In this document: in pieces, positions 15,130 through 22,762 of the stretch
How the letters are laid out: each line of letters opens with the position of its first letter
Numbering within the stretch: position 1 is the stretch's first letter
Origin: Streptomyces roseifaciens
Lineage (GTDB): Bacteria; Actinomycetota; Actinomycetes; Streptomycetales; Streptomycetaceae
Assembly (NCBI RefSeq): GCF_001445655.1
Contig: NZ_LNBE01000004.1
Location: forward strand, 1,860,001 to 1,924,000
Reading direction: 5' to 3'
DNA length: 64,000 nt
Program-made: the position numbers and the translations under genes
Notes under the pieces: generated by a model
Told to the model about the DNA's origin: nothing
The model's input: only the letters and a program-made list of their open reading frames with translations
Database searches by the model: none

Positions 15130-16236
15130 ATGGCTACGCTCTGCCGACCGGCCATCGCCGTACCCGAGCACGTCATCACCATGGAGGAGACCCTGCAGCT
15201 GGCTCGGACGCTGCACGCCGACCACCCTCAGCTGCCGCTGGCCCTGCGGCTGATCGGCAACACCGGAGTCCAGACCCGGCACATCCTCCAGCCCATCGAG
15301 CACACCCTCAAGCACCCCGGCCTCACCTGGCGCAACAACCTCTACGAGACCGAGGCCAAGGCCCGGGTTCCCGAAGTCATCCGGCGGGCCCTGGAGCACG
15401 CCGAACTGACCCCGCGCGAAATCGACTTGATCGTGTACGTCTCGTGCACCGGCTTCATGATGCCGTCCATGACCGCCTGGATCATCAACACCATGGACTT
15501 CCCGGTCACCACCAGACAGCTGCCCATCGCCCAGCTCGGCTGTGCCGCGGGCGGCGCCGCCATCAACCGCGCGCACGACTTCTGCACCGCATACCCCGGC
15601 GCCAACGCCCTCATCGTGGCCTGCGAGTTCTGCTCGCTGCTCTACCAGCCCACCGACCTCGGTGTCGGCAACCTCCTGTCCAACGGCCTCTTCGGCGACG
15701 CCCTCGCCGCGGCCGTGGTGCGCGGGGAGGGCGGCGAAGGCGTGCGCCTGGAGCGCAACGGCTCCCACCTGGTGCCGGACACCGAGGACTGGATCTCCTA
15801 CGCGGTCCGCGACACCGGCTTCCACTTCCTGCTCGACAAGCGGGTCCCGGGCACGATGGCCATGCTCGCCCCCGCCATGCGCGACATGGCCGAACCCCAC
15901 GACTGGAACGTCTCCGAGCTCGACTTCTACATCGTCCACGCGGGCGGGCCGAGGATCCTCGACGACCTGTGCAAGTACCTCGACCTCGCGCCCGAGTGGT
16001 TCCGCTACAGCAGGGCCACGCTCACCGAGCGGGGCAACATCGCCAGCGCCGTCATCTTCGACGCGCTGGAGCGCCTGTGGGCCGACGGCGGCGTGCCGCA
16101 CGACGCCCGGGGCATCATCGCCGGCTTCGGCCCCGGCATCACCGCCGAGATCTCGCTGGGCACGTGGAGCAGCGGGGCGGGCGGCGGCGAGAGGGAGGGG
16201 CAGGCGCCGGGCCGCCCGATGCCGCAGCCCGCGTAA
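15130..16236 (+). CDS. rppA: Type III polyketide synthase, 1,3,6,8-tetrahydroxynaphthalene synthase
   Basis: A 368-aa chalcone-synthase-like enzyme that condenses five malonyl-CoA to tetrahydroxynaphthalene, which oxidises to flaviolin and melanin-like pigment. The sequence is clearly RppA: it begins MATLCRPAIAVPEHVITM and the catalytic Cys138 lies in QLGCAAGG; the His of VHAGGPRILDD and the Asn of ERGNIAS complete the triad. The RBS AAGGAGG is strong. The C terminus ends about 10 residues after GTWSS, shorter than the S. griseus enzyme. The upstream P450 is the expected tailoring partner. Confidence 0.96.
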   Translation: MATLCRPAIAVPEHVITMEETLQLARTLHADHPQLPLALRLIGNTGVQTRHILQPIEHTLKHPGLTWRNNLYETEAKARVPEVIRRALEHAELTPREIDLIVYVSCTGFMMPSMTAWIINTMDFPVTTRQLPIAQLGCAAGGAAINRAHDFCTAYPGANALIVACEFCSLLYQPTDLGVGNLLSNGLFGDALAAAVVRGEGGEGVRLERNGSHLVPDTEDWISYAVRDTGFHFLLDKRVPGTMAMLAPAMRDMAEPHDWNVSELDFYIVHAGGPRILDDLCKYLDLAPEWFRYSRATLTERGNIASAVIFDALERLWADGGVPHDARGIIAGFGPGITAEISLGTWSSGAGGGEREGQAPGRPMPQPA

Positions 16237-16332
16237 CCGGCCTCCGGTCGGTTCGATCGGGCCGGTCGAGCCGGTCGGCCGGGCCGCTCCCGTCGCCCGG
16301 TGCCCGCTGCCTGAGCCCCCGCCCGGTGCCCG

Positions 16333-16788
16333 TCAGAGGTCGAATTCGGCCGGGTTGATGCCCAGCGCGAAGCACGCCTCGCGGACGACGGCCTGCTCGG
16401 TCTTGTCGAAGTCCCCGTCGGCGCCGCCGATGACGATGCCGATCTGAACGACCGCACGGGCCTCGGTCGGCTTCTTCTGCACCTTGCCGATGGTCTGCAT
16501 CACGCTGACCTTGCCGAAGTCGAAGTCGGCCGTGAGCTTCTGGCAGTAGTCGTTGAAGCGGGCCTGCAGATCGTCGGCGGGGAAGTTCTGCAGCACCTCG
16601 TTGGTGGCGATCAGCGAGGCGACGCGCTGCCGCTCCGAGGCGTCGATCGAGCCGTCGGCGGCCGCAACCAGAGCGCACATGGCCATGCTCGCGTCACGGA
16701 ACGCGCCGCTCTTCAGCTCGTTCTTCTTCGCCACCAGCTGACCCTGCATCGTCGTCGCGGAGTCCTTGAGCCGGTCCCAGAGCGCCAT
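16333..16788 (-). CDS. terB: TerB family tellurite-resistance protein
   Basis: A 151-aa acidic protein with the TerB fold: ALVAAADGSIDASERQRVASLI (about 42-63) and IGGADGDFDKTEQAVVREAC near the C terminus carry the Asp clusters thought to bind metal ions. The ATG giving MALWDRLKD follows GAGGAG at good spacing; an upstream in-frame ATG adds a non-family extension. Usual TerB length. It stands alone without the other ter genes. The family is linked to tellurite and stress resistance. Confidence 0.9.
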   Translation of the reverse strand: MALWDRLKDSATTMQGQLVAKKNELKSGAFRDASMAMCALVAAADGSIDASERQRVASLIATNEVLQNFPADDLQARFNDYCQKLTADFDFGKVSVMQTIGKVQKKPTEARAVVQIGIVIGGADGDFDKTEQAVVREACFALGINPAEFDL

Positions 16789-16916
16789 TTGCCGTTTCTC
16801 CTCATACATAACGGGGGTGTACGGGGAGAACGGGGGAGAGGGGTACGGAAGTTCCCAAAGTGACATAACAGCGAGAGAAGTGGCGCGAAAGGTTCGTTAC
16901 GAAGGAGCGAGGCTCG

Positions 16917-17948
16917 TTACGAAGAAGCGAGCGGATCCAGGTGCAGCGGCTGCACCTTGCCCTCCATCATCGCGCCGAGCCCGAGCACCGCGCAGACGTC
17001 CGGCTGGTCGGCGATGCGCACGGTCATCCCCGTCGCATCGGCGATCATCCGGTCCAGGCCCGGCAGCACCGCGCTGCCGCCCGCGAGCATCACCCCGCGG
17101 TCGACGAGGTCCGCCACGAGGTCGGGCGGGCAGGAGCGCAGCACGCGGCCGATAGCGTCCAGCACGGCCGTGAGCGGCGTGTGCATCACCTCGCGGACGT
17201 CGGCCGTGCTCACCATGACCGTACGGGACAGGCCCGTCGCCACGTCCCGGCCGCGGACCTCCGCGCTCTCCTCCATGGGGTCCGCGGCGAGTGCCAGATG
17301 CAGCGGGTGCAGCCCCTGCGTGGGCAGCATCAGCTCGTGGCGGCTGCGCAGGTGCTCGACGACCGCGTAGTCCATGGCGTCCCCGCCCACCAGCACCTTC
17401 TCCGCCGCCACGATCGCCCCCAGCGACAGCACGGCCACCTGGGTGGAGGCCGCCCCGCACACCACGATCATCGTCGCCTCGGGCAGCTCGACGGGCTGCC
17501 CGCAGCCCACGGCGGCGGCGATGAGCGTGTCGACCAGCTCCACCCGGCGCGTCCCCAGCCCCATCAGGGTCTCGACGGCCGCGCGACGGGCGAGCGGATC
17601 CGCGTCGTGCGGGATGCAGACCGCGGCGCGCAGCATCGGCTTGCGCCGCCAGGCGCGGCGCACCTTGTCGCTGACGAGGTTGCGGAGCATCCGCTGCGCC
17701 ATCTCGACGTCGACGACGGTGCCGCCGGACACCGGGCGGACGACGCTGATGTGCGCCGGGGTGCGGCCCGCCATGCCCTCGGCGAGGGTGCCGACCGCGA
17801 TCAGCGAGCCGGTCCTGGTGTTGACCGCGGCGATCGACGGCTCGTCCACGATCAGGCCGGTGTCGCGGAGGTAGACCCGGGTGCGGGCCGCCCCGAGGTC
17901 CACGGCGACGGTGCAGCGCCGCAGCTGCTCAAGACTGAAGGACGTCAT
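16917..17948 (-). CDS. MreB/Mbl-like actin-fold protein
   Basis: A 343-aa protein of the MreB/FtsA/Hsp70 ATPase superfamily. Phosphate 1 is VAVDLGAARTRVY (residues 14-26) and phosphate 2 is VVCGAASTQVAVLSLG; the adenosine motif is LAGGSAVLPGLDRMI. The RPVSGGTVVD segment is typical of MreB. It lacks the mreC-mreD-pbp neighbours of the true mreB and diverges in phosphate 1 (AA for GT), so it is a paralogue, perhaps of the Mbl type involved in spore-wall work in Streptomyces. RBS is GGGAGG. Confidence 0.85.
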   Translation of the reverse strand: MTSFSLEQLRRCTVAVDLGAARTRVYLRDTGLIVDEPSIAAVNTRTGSLIAVGTLAEGMAGRTPAHISVVRPVSGGTVVDVEMAQRMLRNLVSDKVRRAWRRKPMLRAAVCIPHDADPLARRAAVETLMGLGTRRVELVDTLIAAAVGCGQPVELPEATMIVVCGAASTQVAVLSLGAIVAAEKVLVGGDAMDYAVVEHLRSRHELMLPTQGLHPLHLALAADPMEESAEVRGRDVATGLSRTVMVSTADVREVMHTPLTAVLDAIGRVLRSCPPDLVADLVDRGVMLAGGSAVLPGLDRMIADATGMTVRIADQPDVCAVLGLGAMMEGKVQPLHLDPLASS

Positions 17949-18109
17949 GGCAGGGCCTCCCCTGGAGCGGCGGTCGGGATACGGGGGCGGGCCGCCGCCG
18001 CCGGGCGTCCCTGGGATCATCGTGCGCGGCGGGGCGGAGAACCGCCCGCCGGAGTGGGCCGCACGGGGGACGGAGTGGCCCGCATGGCCGATACCGGGTT
18101 GACGGACTG

Positions 18110-19828
18110 TCAGAGCAGGGCTGCTTCCGCGGCGGCCGGCTGCGGTCCCTTCGCATCGGCGTAGCACTCCACGACCGCCGTCGTGAACGGGAACAGCACC
18201 GGCGTCTCCCCGAAGACGACGTGCGCGGCACGGCGCGAGGCGGTGCGGATGGCCTCGGCGGCCACGGCCGCCTCGGCTTCGGGGCAGTGCACGATGACCT
18301 CGTCGTGCTGGAAGAACACGAGCTCGGCGCGGAGCCCCGCGAGCTCCTGGCGCAGGGCCGCGAGCATCGCCAGGGCCCAGTCGGCGGCGCTTCCCTGCAC
18401 CACGAAGTTCCGCGTGAAACGGCCGCGGGCCCGGTCGGCCGGGGTGCTGCCGTAGCCGGGCGCGGAATCCTCTTCGGAGGCCTGGGGGAGGCCTGCCTCG
18501 TCGGGCAGGGCCGTGGAGGCAGGCGGGCACGTACGCCCGAGCCACGTCCGTACGAGGCGGCCCTCCTCGCCCGCGCGCGCCGCGTCGTCCACGAGCGCGA
18601 CGGCCGCGGGGAAGCGGCGGCGCAGATCCGCGAGGTGCTTCAGGCCGTCGCCGGAGGTCTGCCCGTAGATGGCGCCGAGCATCGCCATCTTGGCCCGCTC
18701 GCGGTCACCGGCGAAGGCCCGGTCCGACAGGGCCGCGTACAGATCGCGCTCGCCGCCCGCCGCCTCCATCAGCCCCGGGTCGCGGGAGACGGCGGCGAGG
18801 ATGCGCGGCTCCATCTGATCGGCGTCCGCGACCACCAGCCGCCACCCGGGGTCGGCGACGACGGCCCGGCGCACTACGCGCGGGATCTGCAGCGCGCCCC
18901 CGCCGTTGGTGGTCCAGCGGCCGGAGACGGAACCGCTCGGCACGTACTCGGCGCGGAAACGGCCCTCCCGCACCCACGTCTGCAGCCAGGACCGGCCGTG
19001 GGCCGTGTGCAGCCGGTAGAGCTTCTTGTACTGCAGCAGGGGCTCGACGGCGGGGTGGTCGATCGCCTTGAGCTCCCACGCGCGCGTGGACGACAGGGAG
19101 ATGCCCTGGCGGGCGAAGGCCCGGATGATGTCCGCGGGCAGATCCGGCCGTACGCGCACGCCCTCCTGGCCGAACGCGGCGGACACGGCCTCCGCCAGCC
19201 CGGCCAGCCGGCGCGGCTCCAGCCCGCCCGGGAAGTGCTCCCCGAGCAGCTCGTCCAGCAGGGCGCGGTGGACGTCGGCCCGCCACGGCAGACCGGCGCG
19301 GTGCATCTCGGCGGCGACCAGGGTGCCCGCGGACTCCAGGGCGAGGAGGAGCAGCATCCGCCCGCGGTGCCCGGCGGCCCCCGCCCGGGCGATCTGCGCG
19401 GCATGGACCTCGACCAGCGCGTCCAGCGGATCCGTGCCGGGCGGCAGCGGTACGGGCCCCGGCTCGAACAGCGACGGCTGCCCTCCGGCGGCCCGCGGCG
19501 GCGGATCGGCGGGCACGGGCAGGCCGCGCAGCCGCGCCCACGCGGCGGCCAGCGACCTGGGCTGCCCGGACTGACCTTCCTCGTGCCCCACGAGCAGGCT
19601 CTCGGCCGCCTCCACGTCGTAACACCGCTCGACGCGCAGCCCTTCCGCCAGCAGCTGCGGGTAATGGTGCGCGGTGGACCGCCACACCCACCGCTCCACG
19701 TGGGGATGCGACCGCACGGCCTCCGCCAGGCTGCCCGCGGACGCGACCGGCCCGACCGGCGCCCCCGCGAGATCGACGGCGCGGAGACGGACACCCCCGT
19801 CGCCCGTCTCCGCCACCGCCAACCTCAC
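18110..19828 (-). CDS. DNA polymerase I-like protein (family A, no 5'-3' exonuclease)
   Basis: About 572 aa from GTG 19828 (VRLAVAETGDGG), with AGGATC upstream; TTG 19858 or GTG 19852 are possible earlier starts. Polymerase motifs are clear: RWTTNGGGALQIPR, motif A VADADQMEPRILAAVSRD, motif B RAKMAMLGAIYGQTSG and motif C FFQHDEVIVHCP. There is no 5' nuclease domain and the N-terminal 3'-5' exonuclease-like part lacks clear catalytic acids. Streptomyces carry this as a second family A polymerase besides PolA; a role in telomere or repair patching has been discussed for it. Confidence 0.88.
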   Translation of the reverse strand: MRLAVAETGDGGVRLRAVDLAGAPVGPVASAGSLAEAVRSHPHVERWVWRSTAHHYPQLLAEGLRVERCYDVEAAESLLVGHEEGQSGQPRSLAAAWARLRGLPVPADPPPRAAGGQPSLFEPGPVPLPPGTDPLDALVEVHAAQIARAGAAGHRGRMLLLLALESAGTLVAAEMHRAGLPWRADVHRALLDELLGEHFPGGLEPRRLAGLAEAVSAAFGQEGVRVRPDLPADIIRAFARQGISLSSTRAWELKAIDHPAVEPLLQYKKLYRLHTAHGRSWLQTWVREGRFRAEYVPSGSVSGRWTTNGGGALQIPRVVRRAVVADPGWRLVVADADQMEPRILAAVSRDPGLMEAAGGERDLYAALSDRAFAGDRERAKMAMLGAIYGQTSGDGLKHLADLRRRFPAAVALVDDAARAGEEGRLVRTWLGRTCPPASTALPDEAGLPQASEEDSAPGYGSTPADRARGRFTRNFVVQGSAADWALAMLAALRQELAGLRAELVFFQHDEVIVHCPEAEAAVAAEAIRTASRRAAHVVFGETPVLFPFTTAVVECYADAKGPQPAAAEAALL

Positions 19829-19903
19829 GCGAACGATCCTGCCAGGGGGCACTGACAATCGCCCTGACCTGCGGGATTGCGCGTGCCGGGCTACGTTGGG
19901 GAC

Positions 19904-20224
19904 ATGACTGGAACCTGGCAGGTGTCAGCGGACGTGGAGGGCCGCCCGACCCGGCGGGACTGCGCCCACCTGAACGAGGCGGCCGCGGAGGTCACCCCCA
20001 GCACGACGGAAGGCTGCGAGGACTGCCTGCGCACGGGCGGCACCTGGGTGCACCTGCGTGAGTGCCTCGTCTGCGGCCACGTCGCCTGCTGCGACAGCTC
20101 CCCGAACCGCCACGCAAGCGCCCACGCCCGCACGGAGCCGGGCCACGACCTCGCCCGGTCCTTCGAACCGGGCGAGGACTGGGCGTGGTGCTACGCCGAC
20201 CAGCTGCTGCTGGTACCGGGCTGA
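19904..20224 (+). CDS. UBP-type zinc finger domain protein
   Basis: A 106-aa protein from ATG 19904. Zinc ligands of the ubiquitin-protease-type finger are in place: CAHL, CEDC, CLVCGHVACCDS, then paired His in RHASAHA and PGHDL. In eukaryotes the fold binds the free ubiquitin tail; actinobacterial single-domain versions have no known ligand. It is divergent from the polymerase paralogue (75 bp) and convergent with the next small gene (6 bp). Confidence 0.9.
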   Translation: MTGTWQVSADVEGRPTRRDCAHLNEAAAEVTPSTTEGCEDCLRTGGTWVHLRECLVCGHVACCDSSPNRHASAHARTEPGHDLARSFEPGEDWAWCYADQLLLVPG

Positions 20225-20230
20225 CGGGGT

Positions 20231-20551
20231 TCATTTCCCCCAGGTGCTACGGGAGTTGACCTCGCGGACTTTGGCGCGCAGGGCGTCGGAGTCGGAGACG
20301 GGGTCGGTGGGGTGGACGGGGTGCGGCTTGGCGGCACAGGTGCAGGCGAGGAGCGGGGTGGTGGGCCGCAGGTCGATCCCGTGCGCCGTCGCCCAGACGT
20401 AGACCCCGCAGTGGGGGCGGAGGGGTTCGGGGGTACGGGGGGCCGGGAGCGCGGGGGGCGCCGGGGGCGGCGTGACGGGGACTTCGGGCGCCGCGCGACG
20501 GCTGAAGAGAGCCCTCGTCCGGGCGAGGAGGCGGGAGATAGAGTCCTTCAC
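20231..20551 (-). CDS. Conserved small protein, unknown function
   Basis: A 106-aa protein from GTG 20551 with CAGGAG upstream. It has a basic N-terminal helix (SISRLLARTRALFSRR), a Pro/Ala linker (about 22-45) and a C-terminal part with three Cys (HCGVYVW, LACTCAAK). No family is recognised. It converges with the UBP-finger gene. Confidence 0.6.
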   Translation of the reverse strand: MKDSISRLLARTRALFSRRAAPEVPVTPPPAPPALPAPRTPEPLRPHCGVYVWATAHGIDLRPTTPLLACTCAAKPHPVHPTDPVSDSDALRAKVREVNSRSTWGK

Positions 20552-20665
20552 GTCATCAGCTCCTGAGGCTGGTGGCCATGCCCCCGGGCCGTGACAGCGG
20601 TCGCGGGGGTCTTGAGTGCGCCCACCCTAGAGCCCCCTGTAGGGCCCTGTCTACACCTAGCCGTC

Positions 20666-20679
20666 TAGAGTAGGCTCTA
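20666..20679. promoter_or_regulatory. Palindrome upstream of the small GntR gene
   Basis: TAGAG-TAGG-CTCTA is a perfect inverted repeat about 40 bp before the gntR start, and CCCT-GT-AGGG lies just upstream (20636-20645). TAGGCT inside it could serve as a -10 element, so the regulator may control itself here. Confidence 0.4.
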
Positions 20680-20717
20680 TGTTCGGTTGCATACCGCTGT
20701 TTACAGTCAGGCGCGTG

Positions 20718-20954
20718 ATGGAGTACGACCCGACGCGACCGAAGTGGATGCAGATCGCCGACGTGATCCGGCAGCGCATCGCCAGCGGTGAATATCCGCT
20801 CAATCACCTCATCTCAGAGGTGCGGATGGAGCAGGAATTCGATGTCGCGCGGACGACGGTCCGCAAGGTCACGGCCGCCCTCCGCGCGGAGGGCCTGATC
20901 GTGACGACGCCCGGCATGGGCTCCTTCGTCGCCGCCAAGCCGCCCAAGTCGTAA
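20718..20954 (+). CDS. Small GntR-family regulator (DNA-binding domain only)
   Basis: A 78-aa protein from ATG 20718 (a GTG lies directly before it). The GntR winged helix is complete: WMQIADVIRQRIASGEYPLNHLISEVRMEQEFDVARTTVRKVTAALRAEGLIVTTPGMGSFV. There is no effector domain, so it is either constitutive or senses through a partner. The start has no good ribosome site and may be leaderless. A small membrane protein follows 78 bp downstream. Confidence 0.85.
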   Translation: MEYDPTRPKWMQIADVIRQRIASGEYPLNHLISEVRMEQEFDVARTTVRKVTAALRAEGLIVTTPGMGSFVAAKPPKS

Positions 20955-21032
20955 GGCTCCGGCGGTTCCTGACGTAGCGATTGCGTGATCGTCTGCTTGT
21001 TGGGATCCGCAGACCGCGACAGAGGGGGCCCC

Positions 21033-21281
21033 ATGGCTGACGGCTACAAGGACATCAAGGCTGCAGCGAAAGATACCCACAAGGAAATCTGGAGTGTCTG
21101 GTTCTTCTTCGGGATCGTGGCGATTGCTGTCGCCCTCTTCACCGATGACGACTCGGTGACCGGAATCATTGCGGACTTCGTTGCCAAGTGGGGATGGATA
21201 CCTTCGACCATCATCGCCTTGGGCGCTTCCGTCCGGGCAAGCAGCCGGGCGGACGAGGCCCGCAAGCGGGCACTGCAGTAA
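21033..21281 (+). CDS. Small membrane protein
   Basis: An 82-aa protein from ATG 21033 with GAGGGGG as ribosome site. A charged N terminus (YKDIKAAAKDTHKE) is followed by two hydrophobic segments (about 23-37 and 52-66) and a basic C-terminal tail. Base composition is visibly less GC-rich than its neighbours. No family recognised; it may be cotranscribed with the GntR gene. Confidence 0.65.
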   Translation: MADGYKDIKAAAKDTHKEIWSVWFFFGIVAIAVALFTDDDSVTGIIADFVAKWGWIPSTIIALGASVRASSRADEARKRALQ

Positions 21282-21293
21282 GGCTGTCGCCGC

Positions 21294-21965
21294 TCAGGCC
21301 ACTTCGGCGCGCACGAGCAGGGTGCCCAGGGGCTCGTCCTCCGGAGGGGGCACGATGCAAGCGTCGACGTGCGTGAAACCGCTCCGCCTGAGCAGATCGG
21401 CCCACGCGGCGGGCCCGTACTGCCAGCGCAGCACTGTCAGCTCGCGCTGGCGGCCTTCGAGCCACTTCCCGCGCATTTGCTGAGCCCCATGAGTGCCCGG
21501 GCCTGCTTCTGCGTGGCTGAATACGAACACTCCGCCGGGCGTGAGGCGCTTGGCCACCAGCGGGAGGAGCCGCTCGGGGTCGGTGAACCAGACCGCTCCC
21601 CACACGGAGTAGATCGCGTCGTATTCGGTCGCCTCGGACATGAGGAAGTCGCACACGTCCGCGTGCAGGAAGGTGACGCCCGGGATGTGTGACCACCAGC
21701 GGCGGGCGCGGGCGATCTGGAGGGCGGAGAAGTCGACGGCGGTCACCTGGGCGCCGCGGCGCGCGAGGTGGACGGCTTCGGCGCCTTCGCCGGGGCCGAG
21801 TTCCAAGGCGGTGCGCGGGGTGCCGAGAAGTTCCGGACCGGGGCCGTGGCCGGGGAACTGCGTCCACTCGAACCGGTCGGCCGACGGGGCCGGCTGTTCG
21901 CCCTCCCCGCGGTACGGCTTGTACAGGTCCCAGTATTCGGCCGGTGTGAGGGGCGGGCGGGGCAT
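21294..21965 (-). CDS. Class I SAM-dependent methyltransferase
   Basis: A 223-aa Rossmann-fold methyltransferase. Motif I is ALELGPGEGAEAVHLARRG (about 53-71), the acidic loop is VTAVDFSALQIARAR, then FLHADVCDF and the post-III strand TPGGVFVFSHAEAG. The substrate is unknown. It converges with the small membrane protein gene. The open region to the right (21966-22067) holds no gene I can support. Confidence 0.85.
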   Translation of the reverse strand: MPRPPLTPAEYWDLYKPYRGEGEQPAPSADRFEWTQFPGHGPGPELLGTPRTALELGPGEGAEAVHLARRGAQVTAVDFSALQIARARRWWSHIPGVTFLHADVCDFLMSEATEYDAIYSVWGAVWFTDPERLLPLVAKRLTPGGVFVFSHAEAGPGTHGAQQMRGKWLEGRQRELTVLRWQYGPAAWADLLRRSGFTHVDACIVPPPEDEPLGTLLVRAEVA

Positions 21966-22067
21966 GAGGCTCCTCGGGGGAACGGTGGGCCACGTGAGTC
22001 CGTCACCGTACCGCCGCCTGCGGCCGCGTCAGGTGGCGTTGACGGAACTCCGCCCTGTTGCGCCACA

Positions 22068-22108
22068 GGTCAGGCCCGGGGCCGCTCATGACGTCCCCGG
22101 GCCTGACC
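22068..22108 (-). terminator. Strong hairpin after the glycine-rich-domain-like gene
   Basis: A perfect 14-bp stem (GGTCAGGCCCGGGG with CCCCGGGCCTGACC) and a 13-nt loop lie 13 bp beyond the stop of the leftward 149-aa gene. No clear T run follows, as is common in Streptomyces terminators. Confidence 0.7.
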
Positions 22109-22120
22109 ATTCCGGTTCGT

Positions 22121-22567
22121 TCAGTGACAGTTCGTTCCAGGCGCGCACGGGCCGCACTTGGCGTAGTCGGCCTCCCAGAGCTTCCAGTCGACCTTGAATC
22201 CGTTGTCCGCGATGATCTTCGCGGTGCGCTCGACCGAACCGTCGTACTTGAAGGCGATCTCGGGGATGTGCTCCAGGAAACGGCCGGCGAAGTGCTGGGC
22301 GCAGAACTCGCGGTAGTTCTTCGTGTCCAGGATGAAGGTGTGGACGGCGATGTCGACGGTGCGGCCGCAACACATCTCCAGCTGCTGCCCCCACTTCTCC
22401 ATGGCCGTGATCAGGTAGGACACGGCCGCACTGAACAGGCGGTCGGCGTACACCTCGTCGAAGGGGTGGTCGCGCATGAGCAGCTGGATCTCGCGGTCCC
22501 ACACGTCCGGCTTGACGAAGTCCCGGGGGTCGCGAACCGACGGCACCGCCTCGGCTGTCGTAGCCAT
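22121..22567 (-). CDS. Glycine-rich-domain (GRDP)-like protein
   Basis: A 149-aa protein from ATG 22567 with GGGAGGA upstream. The segment CCGRTVDIAVHTFILDTKNYREFCAQHFAG resembles the DxxWHxFILFTxxYxxFC core of the glycine-rich-domain family (PF07173), though Ala-Val replaces the usual Trp. It ends with a Cys-rich tail (KCGPCAPGTNC), which could bind metal or be modified. It is divergent from an XRE regulator across a perfect palindrome, so it is probably that regulator's target. Function unknown. Confidence 0.65.
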   Translation of the reverse strand: MATTAEAVPSVRDPRDFVKPDVWDREIQLLMRDHPFDEVYADRLFSAAVSYLITAMEKWGQQLEMCCGRTVDIAVHTFILDTKNYREFCAQHFAGRFLEHIPEIAFKYDGSVERTAKIIADNGFKVDWKLWEADYAKCGPCAPGTNCH

Positions 22568-22676
22568 GCTGTCCTCCCTGATGTTCGATGCCCTTGCGCC
22601 TCTCGGATGAGGGCGCCCCTCCAGTGCAGCGCGTCCCGGGCTCGCGAGGTGATCCATCGCCGCAGGCCGCACGCGA

Positions 22677-22693
22677 TGTGCAGATGCTGCACA
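22677..22693. promoter_or_regulatory. Perfect palindrome between GRDP-like gene and XRE regulator
   Basis: TGTGCAG-ATG-CTGCACA is a perfect 7-bp inverted repeat in the 195-bp divergent gap, 110 bp before the leftward start and 70 bp before the rightward start. It is the best candidate operator for the adjacent XRE protein. Confidence 0.55.
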
Positions 22694-22762
22694 CGGCCTT
22701 GGCCTGCTGCGCGGCCACGCCTACCGTGGGCGGGCAGGACTCACGCCCGTGAAGGTGGTGTG

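Noticed and set aside
21966..22067. Possible integration scar right of the methyltransferase gene
   Set aside because: No tRNA fragment or direct repeat pair could be matched to this site within the window.
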